Source of the DNA: Modestobacter sp. VKM Ac-2977
GTDB taxonomy: Bacteria > Actinomycetota > Actinomycetes > Mycobacteriales > Geodermatophilaceae
Reading direction: 5' to 3'
Assembly (NCBI RefSeq): GCF_026968045.1
Contig: NZ_JAPVBQ010000001.1
Span: forward strand, 757,238-821,237
DNA length: 64,000 nt
Part shown: positions 16,480 to 24,248 of the stretch, in pieces
How positions within the stretch are numbered: the stretch's first letter is position 1
How the letters are laid out: the number at the start of each line of letters is the position of its first letter
Program-made: the position numbers and the translations under genes
The notes under the pieces: model-generated
What the model was told of the DNA's origin: nothing
The model's input: only the letters and a program-made list of their open reading frames with translations
The model's database searches: none

Positions 16480-17138
16480 TCCGGGTGCTGCTGGCCGACG
16501 ACCAGGCGCTGTTGCGCTCGACGTTCCGCATGCTGATCGACTCCGAGGACGACCTGACGGTCGTCGCCGAGGCCGCCAACGGCGCGGAGGCGGTCGAGCT
16601 CGCCCGTGAGCACCGTCCCGACCTGGTGCTGATGGACATCCGGATGCCGGTCCTGGACGGGCTCGCCGCCACCCGAGAGATCTGCGCCGCCCCCGACCTG
16701 ACGGGTACGCGGGTGCTGATCCTGACCACCTTCGAGTCCGACGAGCACGTGGCGCACGCGCTCCGGGCCGGGGCGAGCGGCTTCCTGGGCAAGGACGTCA
16801 CGCCCGCCGAGCTGCTCGCCGGGATCCGGACCGTCGTGGACGGGGAGTCGCTGCTCTCGCCGGTGGCCACCCGGGTGCTGGTGAACCGCTTCCTCGCCAG
16901 CCCGGACGGCATCGGCGACCTGCCGCGCGGACTGCTCCCGCGGCTGACCGACCGCGAGCGCGAGATCACCGGCCTGGCCGCGCACGGCCTGTCCAACCAG
17001 GAGATCGCCGACCGGCTGGTCGTGAGCCCCCTGACCGTGCGCACGCACGTGCACCGGGCCATGACAAAGCTGGGCGCCCGCGACCGGGCCCAGCTCGTCG
17101 TCATCGCCTACCAGGAGGGGCTGGTCCGAGCGCCCTGA
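16476..17138 (+). CDS. NarL/LuxR-family response regulator
   Basis: The 220-residue protein begins MIRVLLADDQALLRSTF. It has the phosphoacceptor Asp in LVLMDIRMPVLDG (near residue 54) and the conserved Lys in FLGKDVTP. The C-terminal LuxR helix-turn-helix reads LTDREREITGLAAHGLSNQE, then IADRLVVSPLTVRTHVHRAM. It is the cognate partner of the kinase with which it overlaps. The target is unknown; autoregulation of the MMPL operon is the simplest guess. Confidence 0.95.
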   Translation: MIRVLLADDQALLRSTFRMLIDSEDDLTVVAEAANGAEAVELAREHRPDLVLMDIRMPVLDGLAATREICAAPDLTGTRVLILTTFESDEHVAHALRAGASGFLGKDVTPAELLAGIRTVVDGESLLSPVATRVLVNRFLASPDGIGDLPRGLLPRLTDREREITGLAAHGLSNQEIADRLVVSPLTVRTHVHRAMTKLGARDRAQLVVIAYQEGLVRAP

Positions 17139-17140
17139 CC

Positions 17141-17164
17141 GGCTTCCGCACCACCGGTGGAGCC
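17141..17164. terminator. Imperfect hairpin between convergent genes
   Basis: GGCTTCC...CCACCGGTGGAGCC can fold into an imperfect GC-rich stem with the palindrome CCACCGGTGG in it. It lies between the response regulator and the convergent MmyB gene. It is weak but well placed for a bidirectional terminator. Confidence 0.35.
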
Positions 17165-17181
17165 GCGCGCCCGGGATCGAG

Positions 17182-18048
17182 TCATGGAGCGTTGTGCAGC
17201 ACTCCGGCCTGGGGTGCCGGCCAGCTGCGGCGGAGCAGGTCCAGGGCTGCGGCGGACGGCGTCCCGGGCGCAGCGGTGTAGAGCAGCACGCGGTGGCCGG
17301 CGTCGTCGGGTGGGGTGAGCACCTCGAATGCCACCTCCAGCTCGCCGACCTCCGGATGCCTCAGCTGCTTGGTGCCGGACACACAGTTCGCCACCGGGTG
17401 CCGGGCCCACAGCTGGGCGAACTCCGCGCTCTGCACGGTCAGCTCGCCCACCAGCCGGGTCAGCTCCTCGTCGTCCGGCGACCTTCCGGCGAGCACCCGC
17501 AGCGACGACACCGCCCGCTGCGCCTCGTCGTCCCACCGCTCGTACAGCTCGCGGGTGTGCGCGTCGAGGAACAGCAGCCGGGTCATGTTCGGCCGCTCGG
17601 CCGGGCGGTGCGGTGAGTCGAACGGCAGGTGCCCGGCCACCAGCCGGTGCCCGAGTGGGTTCCAGCCGAGCACCTCGCTGCGCCGGCCCAGGACCACCGC
17701 CGGGGTGTCCGGCATCGACTCGATCAGCCGCAGCATCCCGGGGCGGATCGCGTCCGGGCGCGTCCGGGCACGGCGGCGCGTGGGGGTGCGGGCCAGGGTG
17801 CGCAGGTGTGCCTGCTCGTCGGGCGTCAGCTCCAGCGCCCGGGCCAGCGCGTCGAGCACCGCCTCCGACGCGTTGGCGCTGAGCCCCTGCTCCAACCGCG
17901 CGTAGTACGTGGCGCTCACCCCGGCCAGCATGGCCAGCTCCTCGCGCCGCAGCCCGGGCACCCGCCGCGCGCCGTAGCCGCGCAGTCCGACGTCCGCCGG
18001 CTGCAACGCCGCCCGGCGCACGCGCAGGAACTCCCCGAGCTCGGTCAT
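17182..18048 (-). CDS. XRE-family regulator with MmyB-like ligand domain
   Basis: The 288-residue protein has an N-terminal HTH_31/XRE domain. Its segments are FLRVRRAALQPADVGL, RRVPGLRREELAMLAGVSAT and YYARLEQGL, the classic MmyB-family opening. It is followed by the PAS-like MmyB C-terminal domain (about residues 105-285, with VLGWNPLGHRLVAG and ELYERWDDEAQRAVSSLR). Members bind small hydrophobic ligands and usually control a neighbouring oxidoreductase or transporter. It is divergent from the MFS gene, which is the likely target. I start it at the ATG at 18048 because upstream in-frame sequence is not conserved coding. Confidence 0.9.
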   Translation of the reverse strand: MTELGEFLRVRRAALQPADVGLRGYGARRVPGLRREELAMLAGVSATYYARLEQGLSANASEAVLDALARALELTPDEQAHLRTLARTPTRRRARTRPDAIRPGMLRLIESMPDTPAVVLGRRSEVLGWNPLGHRLVAGHLPFDSPHRPAERPNMTRLLFLDAHTRELYERWDDEAQRAVSSLRVLAGRSPDDEELTRLVGELTVQSAEFAQLWARHPVANCVSGTKQLRHPEVGELEVAFEVLTPPDDAGHRVLLYTAAPGTPSAAALDLLRRSWPAPQAGVLHNAP

Positions 18049-18080
18049 GGGCTCATCCTGCCGCCGGCCGCAACGCCCAG

Positions 18081-18101
18081 CCTGTCCCTGCCAGTGACAG
18101 G
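18081..18101. promoter_or_regulatory. Palindromic site in the MmyB//MFS divergent region
   Basis: CCTGTC (18081-18086) and GACAGG (18096-18101) are inverted around 9 bases, within the 101-bp gap between the two divergent starts. The overlapping CTGCC/GGCAG adds symmetry. It is a plausible operator for the MmyB regulator. Confidence 0.4.
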
Positions 18102-18149
18102 CAGACGGGGGTGTGGTTGCCGGGCGGGTGTCAGCGCAGCGTCGCCGGG

Positions 18150-19538
18150 GTGACCACCATCGCCCCACCGACCCGGCAGCGCGCCGCCCTCGCCGTGCTG
18201 CTCACCGCGAGCTTCACCCTCGCCGTCGACTTCTCCATCCTCAACGTCGCCCTGCCCACCATCGGCGCGGACGTCGGCTTCCGCCTCGCCGACCTGCAGT
18301 GGATCGCCACCGCCTTCGCGCTCTGCGCCGCCGGGCTCACCCTGCTCATGGGCCGGGTCGCCGACCTCGCCGGACGGCGGCGGATGTTCCTGCTCGGCAT
18401 GGCCCTGCTCGGCGCCGGCTCCCTGCTCGGCGGGCTGGCGACCACACCGGCGGTGCTGCTCACCGCCCGGGTCGCCCAGGGCGTCGCCACCGCGATCGTC
18501 GTCCCGGCCGCGCTGGCGCTGCTGCTCGGCACGTTCCCCGAAGGCCCGGCTCGCGACCGGGCGCTCGGGCTCAACGGTGCGCTGATGGCCGCCGGGTTCA
18601 CCAGCGGCGCCGTCCTCGGCGGGCTGCTGACCGACCTGCTCAGCTGGCGGTGGGCCTTCTTCCTCAACGTCCCGGTCGCCGTGGTCGTGCTGATCGTCGC
18701 GCCGCGGGTTCTCGCCGAGCGTCCGGCCGAACAGCGGACCCGGCTCGACGTGCCCGGTGCGGCGACCGTGACGCTCGGGCTGCTCGCGCTGGTCTTCGGG
18801 CTGACCCGCGCCGCGTCGCACGGCTGGACCGACGGCCTGACGCTGCTCGCCTTCGCCGTTGCAGTGGTGCTGCTGGTCGCCTTCGTCGCCGTCGAGCGGG
18901 GGACGGCGTTCCCCCTGGTGCCGCTGTCGGTGCTCCGCCGGCGCAGCGTCGCCATCGGCAACGTGGCCGGTGCGCTCGCCTTCGTCACCGAGACGTCGCT
19001 GGTCTTCCTGCTCACCCTGTACCTGCAGGAGGTGCTCGGCTACAGCCCGCTCGGCGCCGGGCTGTCCTTCGCCGTCCTCGGGCTCGGCACCGTGGCCGGC
19101 GGGCTGCTCGGGCCCCGGGTGATCGGCCGGTTCGGCAACCGGACGGCGATCGTCGGCGGCTTCGTCGTCCAGGCCGTGGCGACGCTGTCGCTGGTGTTCG
19201 TCTCCGCGGACGCGGATTCGATCTGGCTGGTGCTGGCCGCCACCTTCGTCGGTGGAGTCGCCAACCTCGTCGTCATCGTCGGGTTCATGGTCACCGCGAC
19301 GTCGGGGCTGCCGGAGACCGAGCAGGGCCTGGCCACCGGGCTGACCACGATGAGCCAGCAGATCGGCATCACCCTCGGGACGCCGGTCATGAGCGCCGTC
19401 GTCACCGCGGTGGTGCTCGGTGGTTCCGGGGTGCTCGACGGCGTGACGACGGCGATCGCGGTCAACGGCGCGCTGTGCCTGCTCGGCGCGGCGGTCGTGG
19501 CGGCGCGCCTCGGCGGGCGGTCGGCGCCTCGCCGGTGA
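18150..19538 (+). CDS. MFS drug-efflux-type transporter (DHA2 family)
   Basis: The 462-residue protein has about 14 membrane helices. It carries the family motifs FTLAVDFSILNVALPTIG in helix 1, LLMGRVADLAGRRRMFL (motif A) and VAQGVATAIVVPAALALLL. A proton-driven exporter of drugs or metabolites is likely. I use the GTG at 18150 (MTTIAPPTRQ) because the longer reading from 18111 would run through the putative operator. It is divergent from an MmyB regulator and ends before a 15-bp hairpin. Confidence 0.9.
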   Translation: MTTIAPPTRQRAALAVLLTASFTLAVDFSILNVALPTIGADVGFRLADLQWIATAFALCAAGLTLLMGRVADLAGRRRMFLLGMALLGAGSLLGGLATTPAVLLTARVAQGVATAIVVPAALALLLGTFPEGPARDRALGLNGALMAAGFTSGAVLGGLLTDLLSWRWAFFLNVPVAVVVLIVAPRVLAERPAEQRTRLDVPGAATVTLGLLALVFGLTRAASHGWTDGLTLLAFAVAVVLLVAFVAVERGTAFPLVPLSVLRRRSVAIGNVAGALAFVTETSLVFLLTLYLQEVLGYSPLGAGLSFAVLGLGTVAGGLLGPRVIGRFGNRTAIVGGFVVQAVATLSLVFVSADADSIWLVLAATFVGGVANLVVIVGFMVTATSGLPETEQGLATGLTTMSQQIGITLGTPVMSAVVTAVVLGGSGVLDGVTTAIAVNGALCLLGAAVVAARLGGRSAPRR

Positions 19539-19605
19539 CCACTACCTGGGCGATGGCGTGGCGTGCGGGCGGCATCGGCGTGAGGCATGTGTCCTTGCGG
19601 GGACG

Positions 19606-19639
19606 GAAGGGGGTCAGCCGCACACGGCTGACCCCCTTC
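19606..19639. terminator. Bidirectional hairpin terminator
   Basis: Arms GAAGGGGGTCAGCCG (19606-19620) and CGGCTGACCCCCTTC (19625-19639) are perfect over 15 bp with a 4-base loop. It lies between the convergent MFS and alpha/beta-hydrolase genes. Confidence 0.85.
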
Positions 19640-19654
19640 GAGGAAGCTCGCGCT

Positions 19655-20395
19655 TCAGCTGACCCGGGAAGCTGCAGAGTGGATCGCGTTCGCGAGGTCG
19701 CGAGGTCGGCTCCACATGGGCCAGTGCCCGGTGGGGAGGTCGATGACGTCGAGCTGCTCGAGGTTGGCGACCTCGGCGAACATGGGGTGTCCTGCGCGGG
19801 CCAGCTCCAGCAGCTGCGCGCTCGGGATCGAGCAGCACACGATCGTGGTCGCGACACTCAGGCGTGCATCGTTCGTGAGCTCCACGGGCTGACGGAGCAC
19901 GGGACCGGGCTCAGGGACAGCCCTGGCCCGAAAGCGCTCGAGGACCTCCGGGCTCAGGCCCTCGAGGCTGGCCTGCTCCCCGAGGACGTCGAAGGGCGGC
20001 AGTGGCAGCTCTTGCAGTGCTTCCGGCACGTCCGGAGCGAAGACACCCCCTGGAACCACCGGCCCGGAGTCGACCCACACCACCCGGTGGACGAGCTCAG
20101 GGTGCCGGTCCAGCACGAGACTGACCGGGGCGTTGGCCCCACTGTGAGCGACCAGAACCGCCGGCTGGTCCTCGCAGACCCCGGCCCGGGCCATGGTCTG
20201 CTCGATCGCCGCTGCTTGATCGTCGAGGGTCTTGGACGAACGCTCGGGGTCCTGCTCGTCCAGCCCGGGGAGCGTCATCGGGATCGCATGCCAGTTGTCG
20301 GCTGTCAGGTGTTCCAGCACCTCATCCCATGCCCAGGCGCCCAGCCAGTGGCCGGCGATCAGGATGGTGGTCGGGCTGCTCGTCGTTGTCGCCAT
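19655..20395 (-). CDS. Alpha/beta hydrolase
   Basis: The 246-residue protein has the oxyanion-hole region ILIAGHWLGAWAWDEVLEHL. Its nucleophile elbow is AVLVAHSGANAP (Ser near residue 86), the acid residue probably lies near PEL/HRVVWVDSG, and the C-terminal His is in LPTGHWPMWSRP. It resembles small EstC/salicylate-esterase-like hydrolases; the substrate is unknown. The gene is divergent from a WYL-domain regulator with a short control region between them, so it is the regulator's likely target. Confidence 0.85.
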   Translation of the reverse strand: MATTTSSPTTILIAGHWLGAWAWDEVLEHLTADNWHAIPMTLPGLDEQDPERSSKTLDDQAAAIEQTMARAGVCEDQPAVLVAHSGANAPVSLVLDRHPELVHRVVWVDSGPVVPGGVFAPDVPEALQELPLPPFDVLGEQASLEGLSPEVLERFRARAVPEPGPVLRQPVELTNDARLSVATTIVCCSIPSAQLLELARAGHPMFAEVANLEQLDVIDLPTGHWPMWSRPRDLANAIHSAASRVS

Positions 20396-20427
20396 GCCCC
20401 GATGCTCCTAGGCCGTCTGGACAGCTG

Positions 20428-20446
20428 TATGTCACGATTTATGTCA
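20428..20446. promoter_or_regulatory. Direct repeat TATGTCA in the hydrolase//WYL gap
   Basis: TATGTCA occurs at 20428-20434 and again at 20440-20446, 12 bp start to start, in the 73-bp gap between the divergent genes. The AT-rich sequence stands out locally and could hold the promoters and the WYL-regulator binding site. Confidence 0.45.
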
Positions 20447-20468
20447 TGAATGCCGCCGAGTTCGGACA

Positions 20469-21167
20469 GTGAAGCGAGCGGAACGGCTCCACGCACTGTC
20501 CGAGATGCTGCGCCGCAACGGCGCGCGAGGATGCACCGCCGAGCGGCTGGCGACCGAGTTCGACGTGTCCGTGCGAACGGTCAAGAGAGACCTCGCTGCG
20601 CTGGAGAACAGCGGCGCGCCGATCTGGTCACGTCCCGGACCCGGCGGTGGCTACGGACTGACCACAGGCGGGTCCCTGCCGCCCGTCAGTCTCTCTCCGG
20701 CCCAGGCGGTGGCGCTCCTGGCGGCTGTCTCCGCTGCACCCGACGCCCCCTACGGCGATCTGGCCTCAGCTGCGGTCCAGAAGATCGTGGATGTCCTCGA
20801 CCCCAGGACCCGAGCGAAGGCCGACGAGCTGGCACGCCGCGTCTGGGTCAACGCGCCACCATCCAGATCGCGCGCTGTCACGTCAGCGCTCGAGGCGGCG
20901 ATGGCCGAGCAACGAGTGATCCGGATCCGCTACACCTCGAGCGACGGCACCACGACCACCCGCGATGTCGAACCCGTGTTGTTCGCCTCCACGAACGGCC
21001 AGTGGCACCTGATCGGCTGGTGCCGGCTGCGCAACGCCATGCGGTGGTTCACCGTGTCCCGCATCGAGCAGGCCAGCACAACCACGATCGCCTGCGGCAG
21101 CCACACGATCGACGAGGTCGGGACACCCCCAGCGAACGCCAGACCCGTACACGGCCCCAGCGACTGA
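20469..21167 (+). CDS. YafY/WYL-domain transcriptional regulator
   Basis: The 232-residue protein opens with an HTH_11 domain (MKRAERLHALSEMLRRNG, then AERLATEFDVSVRTVKRDL and GAPIWSRPGPGGGYGL). It carries a WYL domain from about residue 135. That domain shows AMAEQRVIRIRYTSSDG and WHLIGWCRLRNAMRWFTVSR, where the usual W-Y-L triplet region reads WHLIGW. WYL domains sense nucleotides or other ligands. Typical family members run about 230-330 residues, so this is a short form. The GTG at 20469 was taken as start. Confidence 0.9.
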   Translation: MKRAERLHALSEMLRRNGARGCTAERLATEFDVSVRTVKRDLAALENSGAPIWSRPGPGGGYGLTTGGSLPPVSLSPAQAVALLAAVSAAPDAPYGDLASAAVQKIVDVLDPRTRAKADELARRVWVNAPPSRSRAVTSALEAAMAEQRVIRIRYTSSDGTTTTRDVEPVLFASTNGQWHLIGWCRLRNAMRWFTVSRIEQASTTTIACGSHTIDEVGTPPANARPVHGPSD

Positions 21168-21211
21168 TCTGTTCGATCAACGTGTCCGGTCAGGACGACT
21201 AGCGTGCCGGC

Positions 21212-22000
21212 ATGGACAGCCAGGTCGACGGGATCTCGGTCCACCACGTCGAGCACGGGACCGGCCCGCCACTCGTCGCGCTGCACGGTGCCGGTGTCGA
21301 CCACCGCGAGATCGAGGCGGCGGTCGAGGCCGTCGTCCCGGATGTCGGGCTGCGTCGCCTGTACCCGGACCTGCCCGGGATGGGGCGCTCGACGGCCGAC
21401 GGGCTGACGAGCAACGACGACGTCGTCACGCTGCTCGCCGGCTTCATCGAACGGCTGGCCGGCGAGCCGGTGTTGCTGCTCGGGCACTCCTACGGCGCCT
21501 ACCTGGCCCGGGGTCTGACGGCCCGCCGTCCGGACCTCGTGCGCGGCCTCGCGCTGGTGTGCCCGCTCGGCGAGCGGACCGGACAGGTCCCCGAGCACGA
21601 GGTGGTCCGTCAGGACGACGACGCCCATGACCAGCTGGCGCCGGAGCAGCGGGCGGGGTTCGACGAGTACTTCGTGGTCAGGACCCGGACGACCGCTCGC
21701 CGCTACCGCGACCACGTCGTCCCCGGCACGACGCTGGTCGACGAAGCCGCGTTGGAGCGGGTCTTCGCGGGGTGGTCGATCGACCTGGGCGCGGGCGGCT
21801 ACGACGGGCCCACGCTCATCGTCGCCGGCCGCCGCGACTCCACGGTCGGGTGTGCGGACGCGGTCGGCCTGCTCGGCCAGCACCCGAACGCCACCCTCGC
21901 GGTCGTCGAGGGCGCCGGCCACGCGCTGGTGCACGAGCGGCCCGAGGTGTTCGGCGCACTGCTCCGCGAGTGGATCAACCGCGCCCGCCTCAGTCCCTGA
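21212..22000 (+). CDS. Alpha/beta hydrolase
   Basis: The 262-residue protein has PPLVALHGAGVDHREIE (oxyanion region), DLPGMGRS, and the nucleophile elbow VLLLGHSYGAYLARGL with Ser at about residue 92. The acid lies in LIVAGRRDSTVG and the C-terminal His in VEGAGHALVHERPEVFG. All catalytic residues are present. It fits the haloperoxidase/prolyl-aminopeptidase-like group; the substrate is unknown. It ends overlapping by 11 bases with the convergent VOC gene. Confidence 0.9.
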   Translation: MDSQVDGISVHHVEHGTGPPLVALHGAGVDHREIEAAVEAVVPDVGLRRLYPDLPGMGRSTADGLTSNDDVVTLLAGFIERLAGEPVLLLGHSYGAYLARGLTARRPDLVRGLALVCPLGERTGQVPEHEVVRQDDDAHDQLAPEQRAGFDEYFVVRTRTTARRYRDHVVPGTTLVDEAALERVFAGWSIDLGAGGYDGPTLIVAGRRDSTVGCADAVGLLGQHPNATLAVVEGAGHALVHERPEVFGALLREWINRARLSP

Positions 22001-22358
22001 TGGGGCACTGCAGGTTGATCGGGTTGCCGTCCGGGTCGCTCACGTGGGCCACCCGCATGCCCCACGCCATGTCCGTCGGCCCCCCGGTGACCGCGCCGCC
22101 GTGCGAGCGCACGGAGTCCAGGAGCGCGTCGACGTCGGGGACGTCGATCCCCAGCAGGGTCCGGTTGCCGGCGGGCGGCTCGGCTTCACGGACGAGCCCC
22201 AACACCGAGTCACCGATGCGCAGGCTGAGGAAGAACGGCGGGTCGCCGTCGTCCTCCGGTGGGGTCCGCTCGACCACCTGCGCGCCCAGGGCGCCGACGT
22301 AGAAGTCCCTCAGGCTCTCCGGGTCGGCGGTGAGGATCATGGGCAGGATCGTGGGCAT
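21990..22358 (-). CDS. VOC-family protein
   Basis: The 122-residue protein carries a single VOC chain: ESLRDFYVGALGAQVVER at the start, LLGIDVPDVDALLDSVRSHG in the middle and VAHVSDPDGNPINLQCP at the end. The ATG at 22358 has a good GGAG site 6-9 bases upstream. It lies 71 bases downstream of the ECF42 sigma gene on the same strand, so it is probably the third gene of the YCII-sigma-VOC unit. Substrate unknown. Confidence 0.88.
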   Translation of the reverse strand: MPTILPMILTADPESLRDFYVGALGAQVVERTPPEDDGDPPFFLSLRIGDSVLGLVREAEPPAGNRTLLGIDVPDVDALLDSVRSHGGAVTGGPTDMAWGMRVAHVSDPDGNPINLQCPIRD

Positions 22359-22429
22359 GGGGTCTCCTACGGGGTCGGTCGCCTCGCAGCACTGACTCCG
22401 GGACGACGGGGAAGTCATCGGCTCGGCCG

Positions 22430-23578
22430 TCAGCGGGAGTTGAGCCGGGCCGCCTGGCGGGTCAGGTGGTCGCGCTCGGCCGCGTTGCCCGCCATCCCGG
22501 CCGCCTCGGCGTAGAGCCGCGCCGCCGTCGTCCGGTCGCCGTCCTTCTCGTGCAGGTACGCGGCCACGGCACGGTGGCGGGGGAGTACGTCGTCCACCGC
22601 GGCGAGCGCTGCCAGGCCGGCGCGCGGACCGTCCGCCTCGCCGACGGCGACCGCGCGGTTGAGCTGCACCACCGGGCTGCCGGTCAGCCGGACCAGCTCG
22701 TCGTACCACTCCACGATCTGCACCCAGTCGGTCTCCGCGGCCGACCTCGCGTCGGCGTGCAGCGCCGCGATCGCGGCCTGGGCCTGGTACTCGCCCAGCC
22801 GGTCGCGGCCCAGGACCGCCTGCAGCACCTGGACTCCCTCGCTGATCAGCGCGGTGTCCCACCGGCGACGGTCCTGCTCGGCGAGCGGCACCAGGCTGCC
22901 GTCGGGCGCGGTACGGGCGGCGCGCCGGGCGTGGTGGAGCAGCATCAGGGCGAGCAGTCCCGCCACCTCCGGGTGGTCGACGGCGGCTGCGAGCTGACGG
23001 GTGAGCCGGATCGCCTCCGCGGCCAGGTCGACGTCCCCGGAGTAGCCCTCGTTGAACACCAGGTACAGCACGCGCAGCACGGTGGCGACGTCGCCGGGCT
23101 CGGTGAAGCGGACGTCGGACACGGTGCGCTTCGCACGGCTGATCCGCTGGGCCATCGTCGCCTCGGGCACCAGGTAGGCCGCGGCGATCTGCCGGGTGGT
23201 CAGCCCGCCGACGGCGCGCAGCGTGAGCGCCACCCCCGACGCGGGCGTCAACGACGGGTGGGCGCAGAGGAAGTACAGCCGCAGCGTGTCGTCCGCCGAG
23301 GGCGCCGGCCCGGACGGCGGCTCGTCGGCGACGGTCTCCTCCCGGCGGCGGCGGGTGGTCTCCGCCCGGGTCACGTCGAGGAACCGGCGCCAGGCCACGG
23401 TGACCAGCCAGCCCGTCGGGTCCCGCGGCGGGGCGGTCGGCCAGCTGCGGACCGCATCGACCAGCGCCTCCTGGACGGCGTCCTCGGCCGCCGCGAAGTC
23501 GGCTCCGCGGCGGACGAGGACGCCGAGCACGCCCGGCACCAGGCTGCGCACCAGGACGTCGTCCACCGGTGCGGTCAC
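22430..23578 (-). CDS. ECF42-type RNA polymerase sigma factor (DUF6596)
   Basis: The 382-residue protein has an N-terminal sigma-70 region 2 (DFAAAEDAVQEALVDAVRSW, PTGWLVTVAWRRFLD). Region 4 follows (LTLRAVGGLTTRQIAAAYLV, PEATMAQRISRAKR), then the long helical C-terminal DUF6596/TPR-like extension (LYLVFNEGYSG, VGEADGPRAGLAALAAVDDV). This is the ECF42 arrangement, where sigma genes sit beside DGPF/YCII proteins. Its GTG at 23578 overlaps the YCII stop (GTGA). The C-terminal extension, not an anti-sigma factor, is thought to control activity in this group. Confidence 0.92.
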   Translation of the reverse strand: MTAPVDDVLVRSLVPGVLGVLVRRGADFAAAEDAVQEALVDAVRSWPTAPPRDPTGWLVTVAWRRFLDVTRAETTRRRREETVADEPPSGPAPSADDTLRLYFLCAHPSLTPASGVALTLRAVGGLTTRQIAAAYLVPEATMAQRISRAKRTVSDVRFTEPGDVATVLRVLYLVFNEGYSGDVDLAAEAIRLTRQLAAAVDHPEVAGLLALMLLHHARRAARTAPDGSLVPLAEQDRRRWDTALISEGVQVLQAVLGRDRLGEYQAQAAIAALHADARSAAETDWVQIVEWYDELVRLTGSPVVQLNRAVAVGEADGPRAGLAALAAVDDVLPRHRAVAAYLHEKDGDRTTAARLYAEAAGMAGNAAERDHLTRQAARLNSR

Positions 23579-23982
23579 TCGGTGATGGTGGGGGGCGCGC
23601 CCAGGAACGGGCGCAGCTCGAGCCACTCGTGGATCGGTCGGCCGCCCGCTCCCGGCGCCGCCGACAGCTCGCCGGCCAGTTCGACGGCGCGCTGGTGGGT
23701 GTCGACGTCGATGACCATCCAGCCGGCGATGAGGTCCTTCGTCTCCGCGAACGGACCGTCGGTGACCGGCGGGCGGCCCTCGCCGTCGTACCGGACCCAC
23801 GAGCCCTCCGGGGCCAGCGCCTGACCGTCGACGAACTCGCCGGTCTCCTCGAGCTTCGCCGCGAAGTCCTGCATGTACTGGATGTGGGTGGAGACCTCGT
23901 CGGGGGTCCACTGGTCCATCGGGACGTCGTTCACCGCAGCCGGCGCGCCGCGGTAGTGCTTGAGCAGCAGGTACTTGGCCAT
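23575..23982 (-). CDS. YCII-related (DGPF) protein, ECF42 partner
   Basis: The 135-residue protein reads MAKYLLLKHYRGAPAAVND at the start and has the DGPF-family core PPVTDGPFAETKDLIAGWMV. Family members are often co-transcribed with ECF42 sigma factors and may be small enzymes or ligand sensors; the biochemical role is not settled. I start at the ATG at 23982 since longer readings run into the promoter described at 24034-24060. The stop overlaps the sigma-factor start. Confidence 0.92.
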   Translation of the reverse strand: MAKYLLLKHYRGAPAAVNDVPMDQWTPDEVSTHIQYMQDFAAKLEETGEFVDGQALAPEGSWVRYDGEGRPPVTDGPFAETKDLIAGWMVIDVDTHQRAVELAGELSAAPGAGGRPIHEWLELRPFLGAPPTITE

Positions 23983-24033
23983 CGTGGTTCTCCTCGCTGG
24001 TGGTGCGGCCATCGTGGCCGCGGACACCCGGGA

Positions 24034-24060
24034 GACGGAACCGGTCGCGGGTTCTCGACA
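24034..24060 (-). promoter_or_regulatory. ECF42-type promoter of the YCII-sigma-VOC operon
   Basis: On the minus strand a -35 element TGTCGA (24060-24055) and a -10 element CGTC (24037-24034) are separated by 17 bases, upstream of the YCII start at 23982. ECF42 promoters are described as TGTCGA with CG(A/T)C. Self-activation of the operon follows if this is right. Confidence 0.6.
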
Positions 24061-24210
24061 TCGGACGTCGCTCAATGCCGGTGCTCTTGCCGTCGGCCGC
24101 TCATCGGGCATCTCGGCACCGCTCTCCGGCGGCGTGTCAAGGTGCCTCGGACATCTGTGGACAAGCGTCTGACCTGGGAATTCGGGTTGAGCGGCATCCG
24201 CTTTCGCGAT

Positions 24211-24236
24211 AGCATTCGTACACACGTTCGAATGCT
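24211..24236 (+). promoter_or_regulatory. LexA-box-like palindrome upstream of the HNH gene
   Basis: AGCATTCG (24211-24218) and CGAATGCT (24229-24236) are perfect inverted arms. Inside lies GTAC-ACAC-GTTC, one base away from the actinobacterial SOS consensus GAAC-N4-GTTC. It ends 12 bases before the HNH start codon. DUF222/13E12-type genes elsewhere in actinobacteria are often SOS-controlled. Confidence 0.55.
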
Positions 24237-24248
24237 GCGGGAGGTGTC

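Noticed and set aside
18113-20449. 778-codon plus-strand open frame
   Set aside because: It is a frame shadow of the MFS gene and runs antisense through the hydrolase, with no domain seen.
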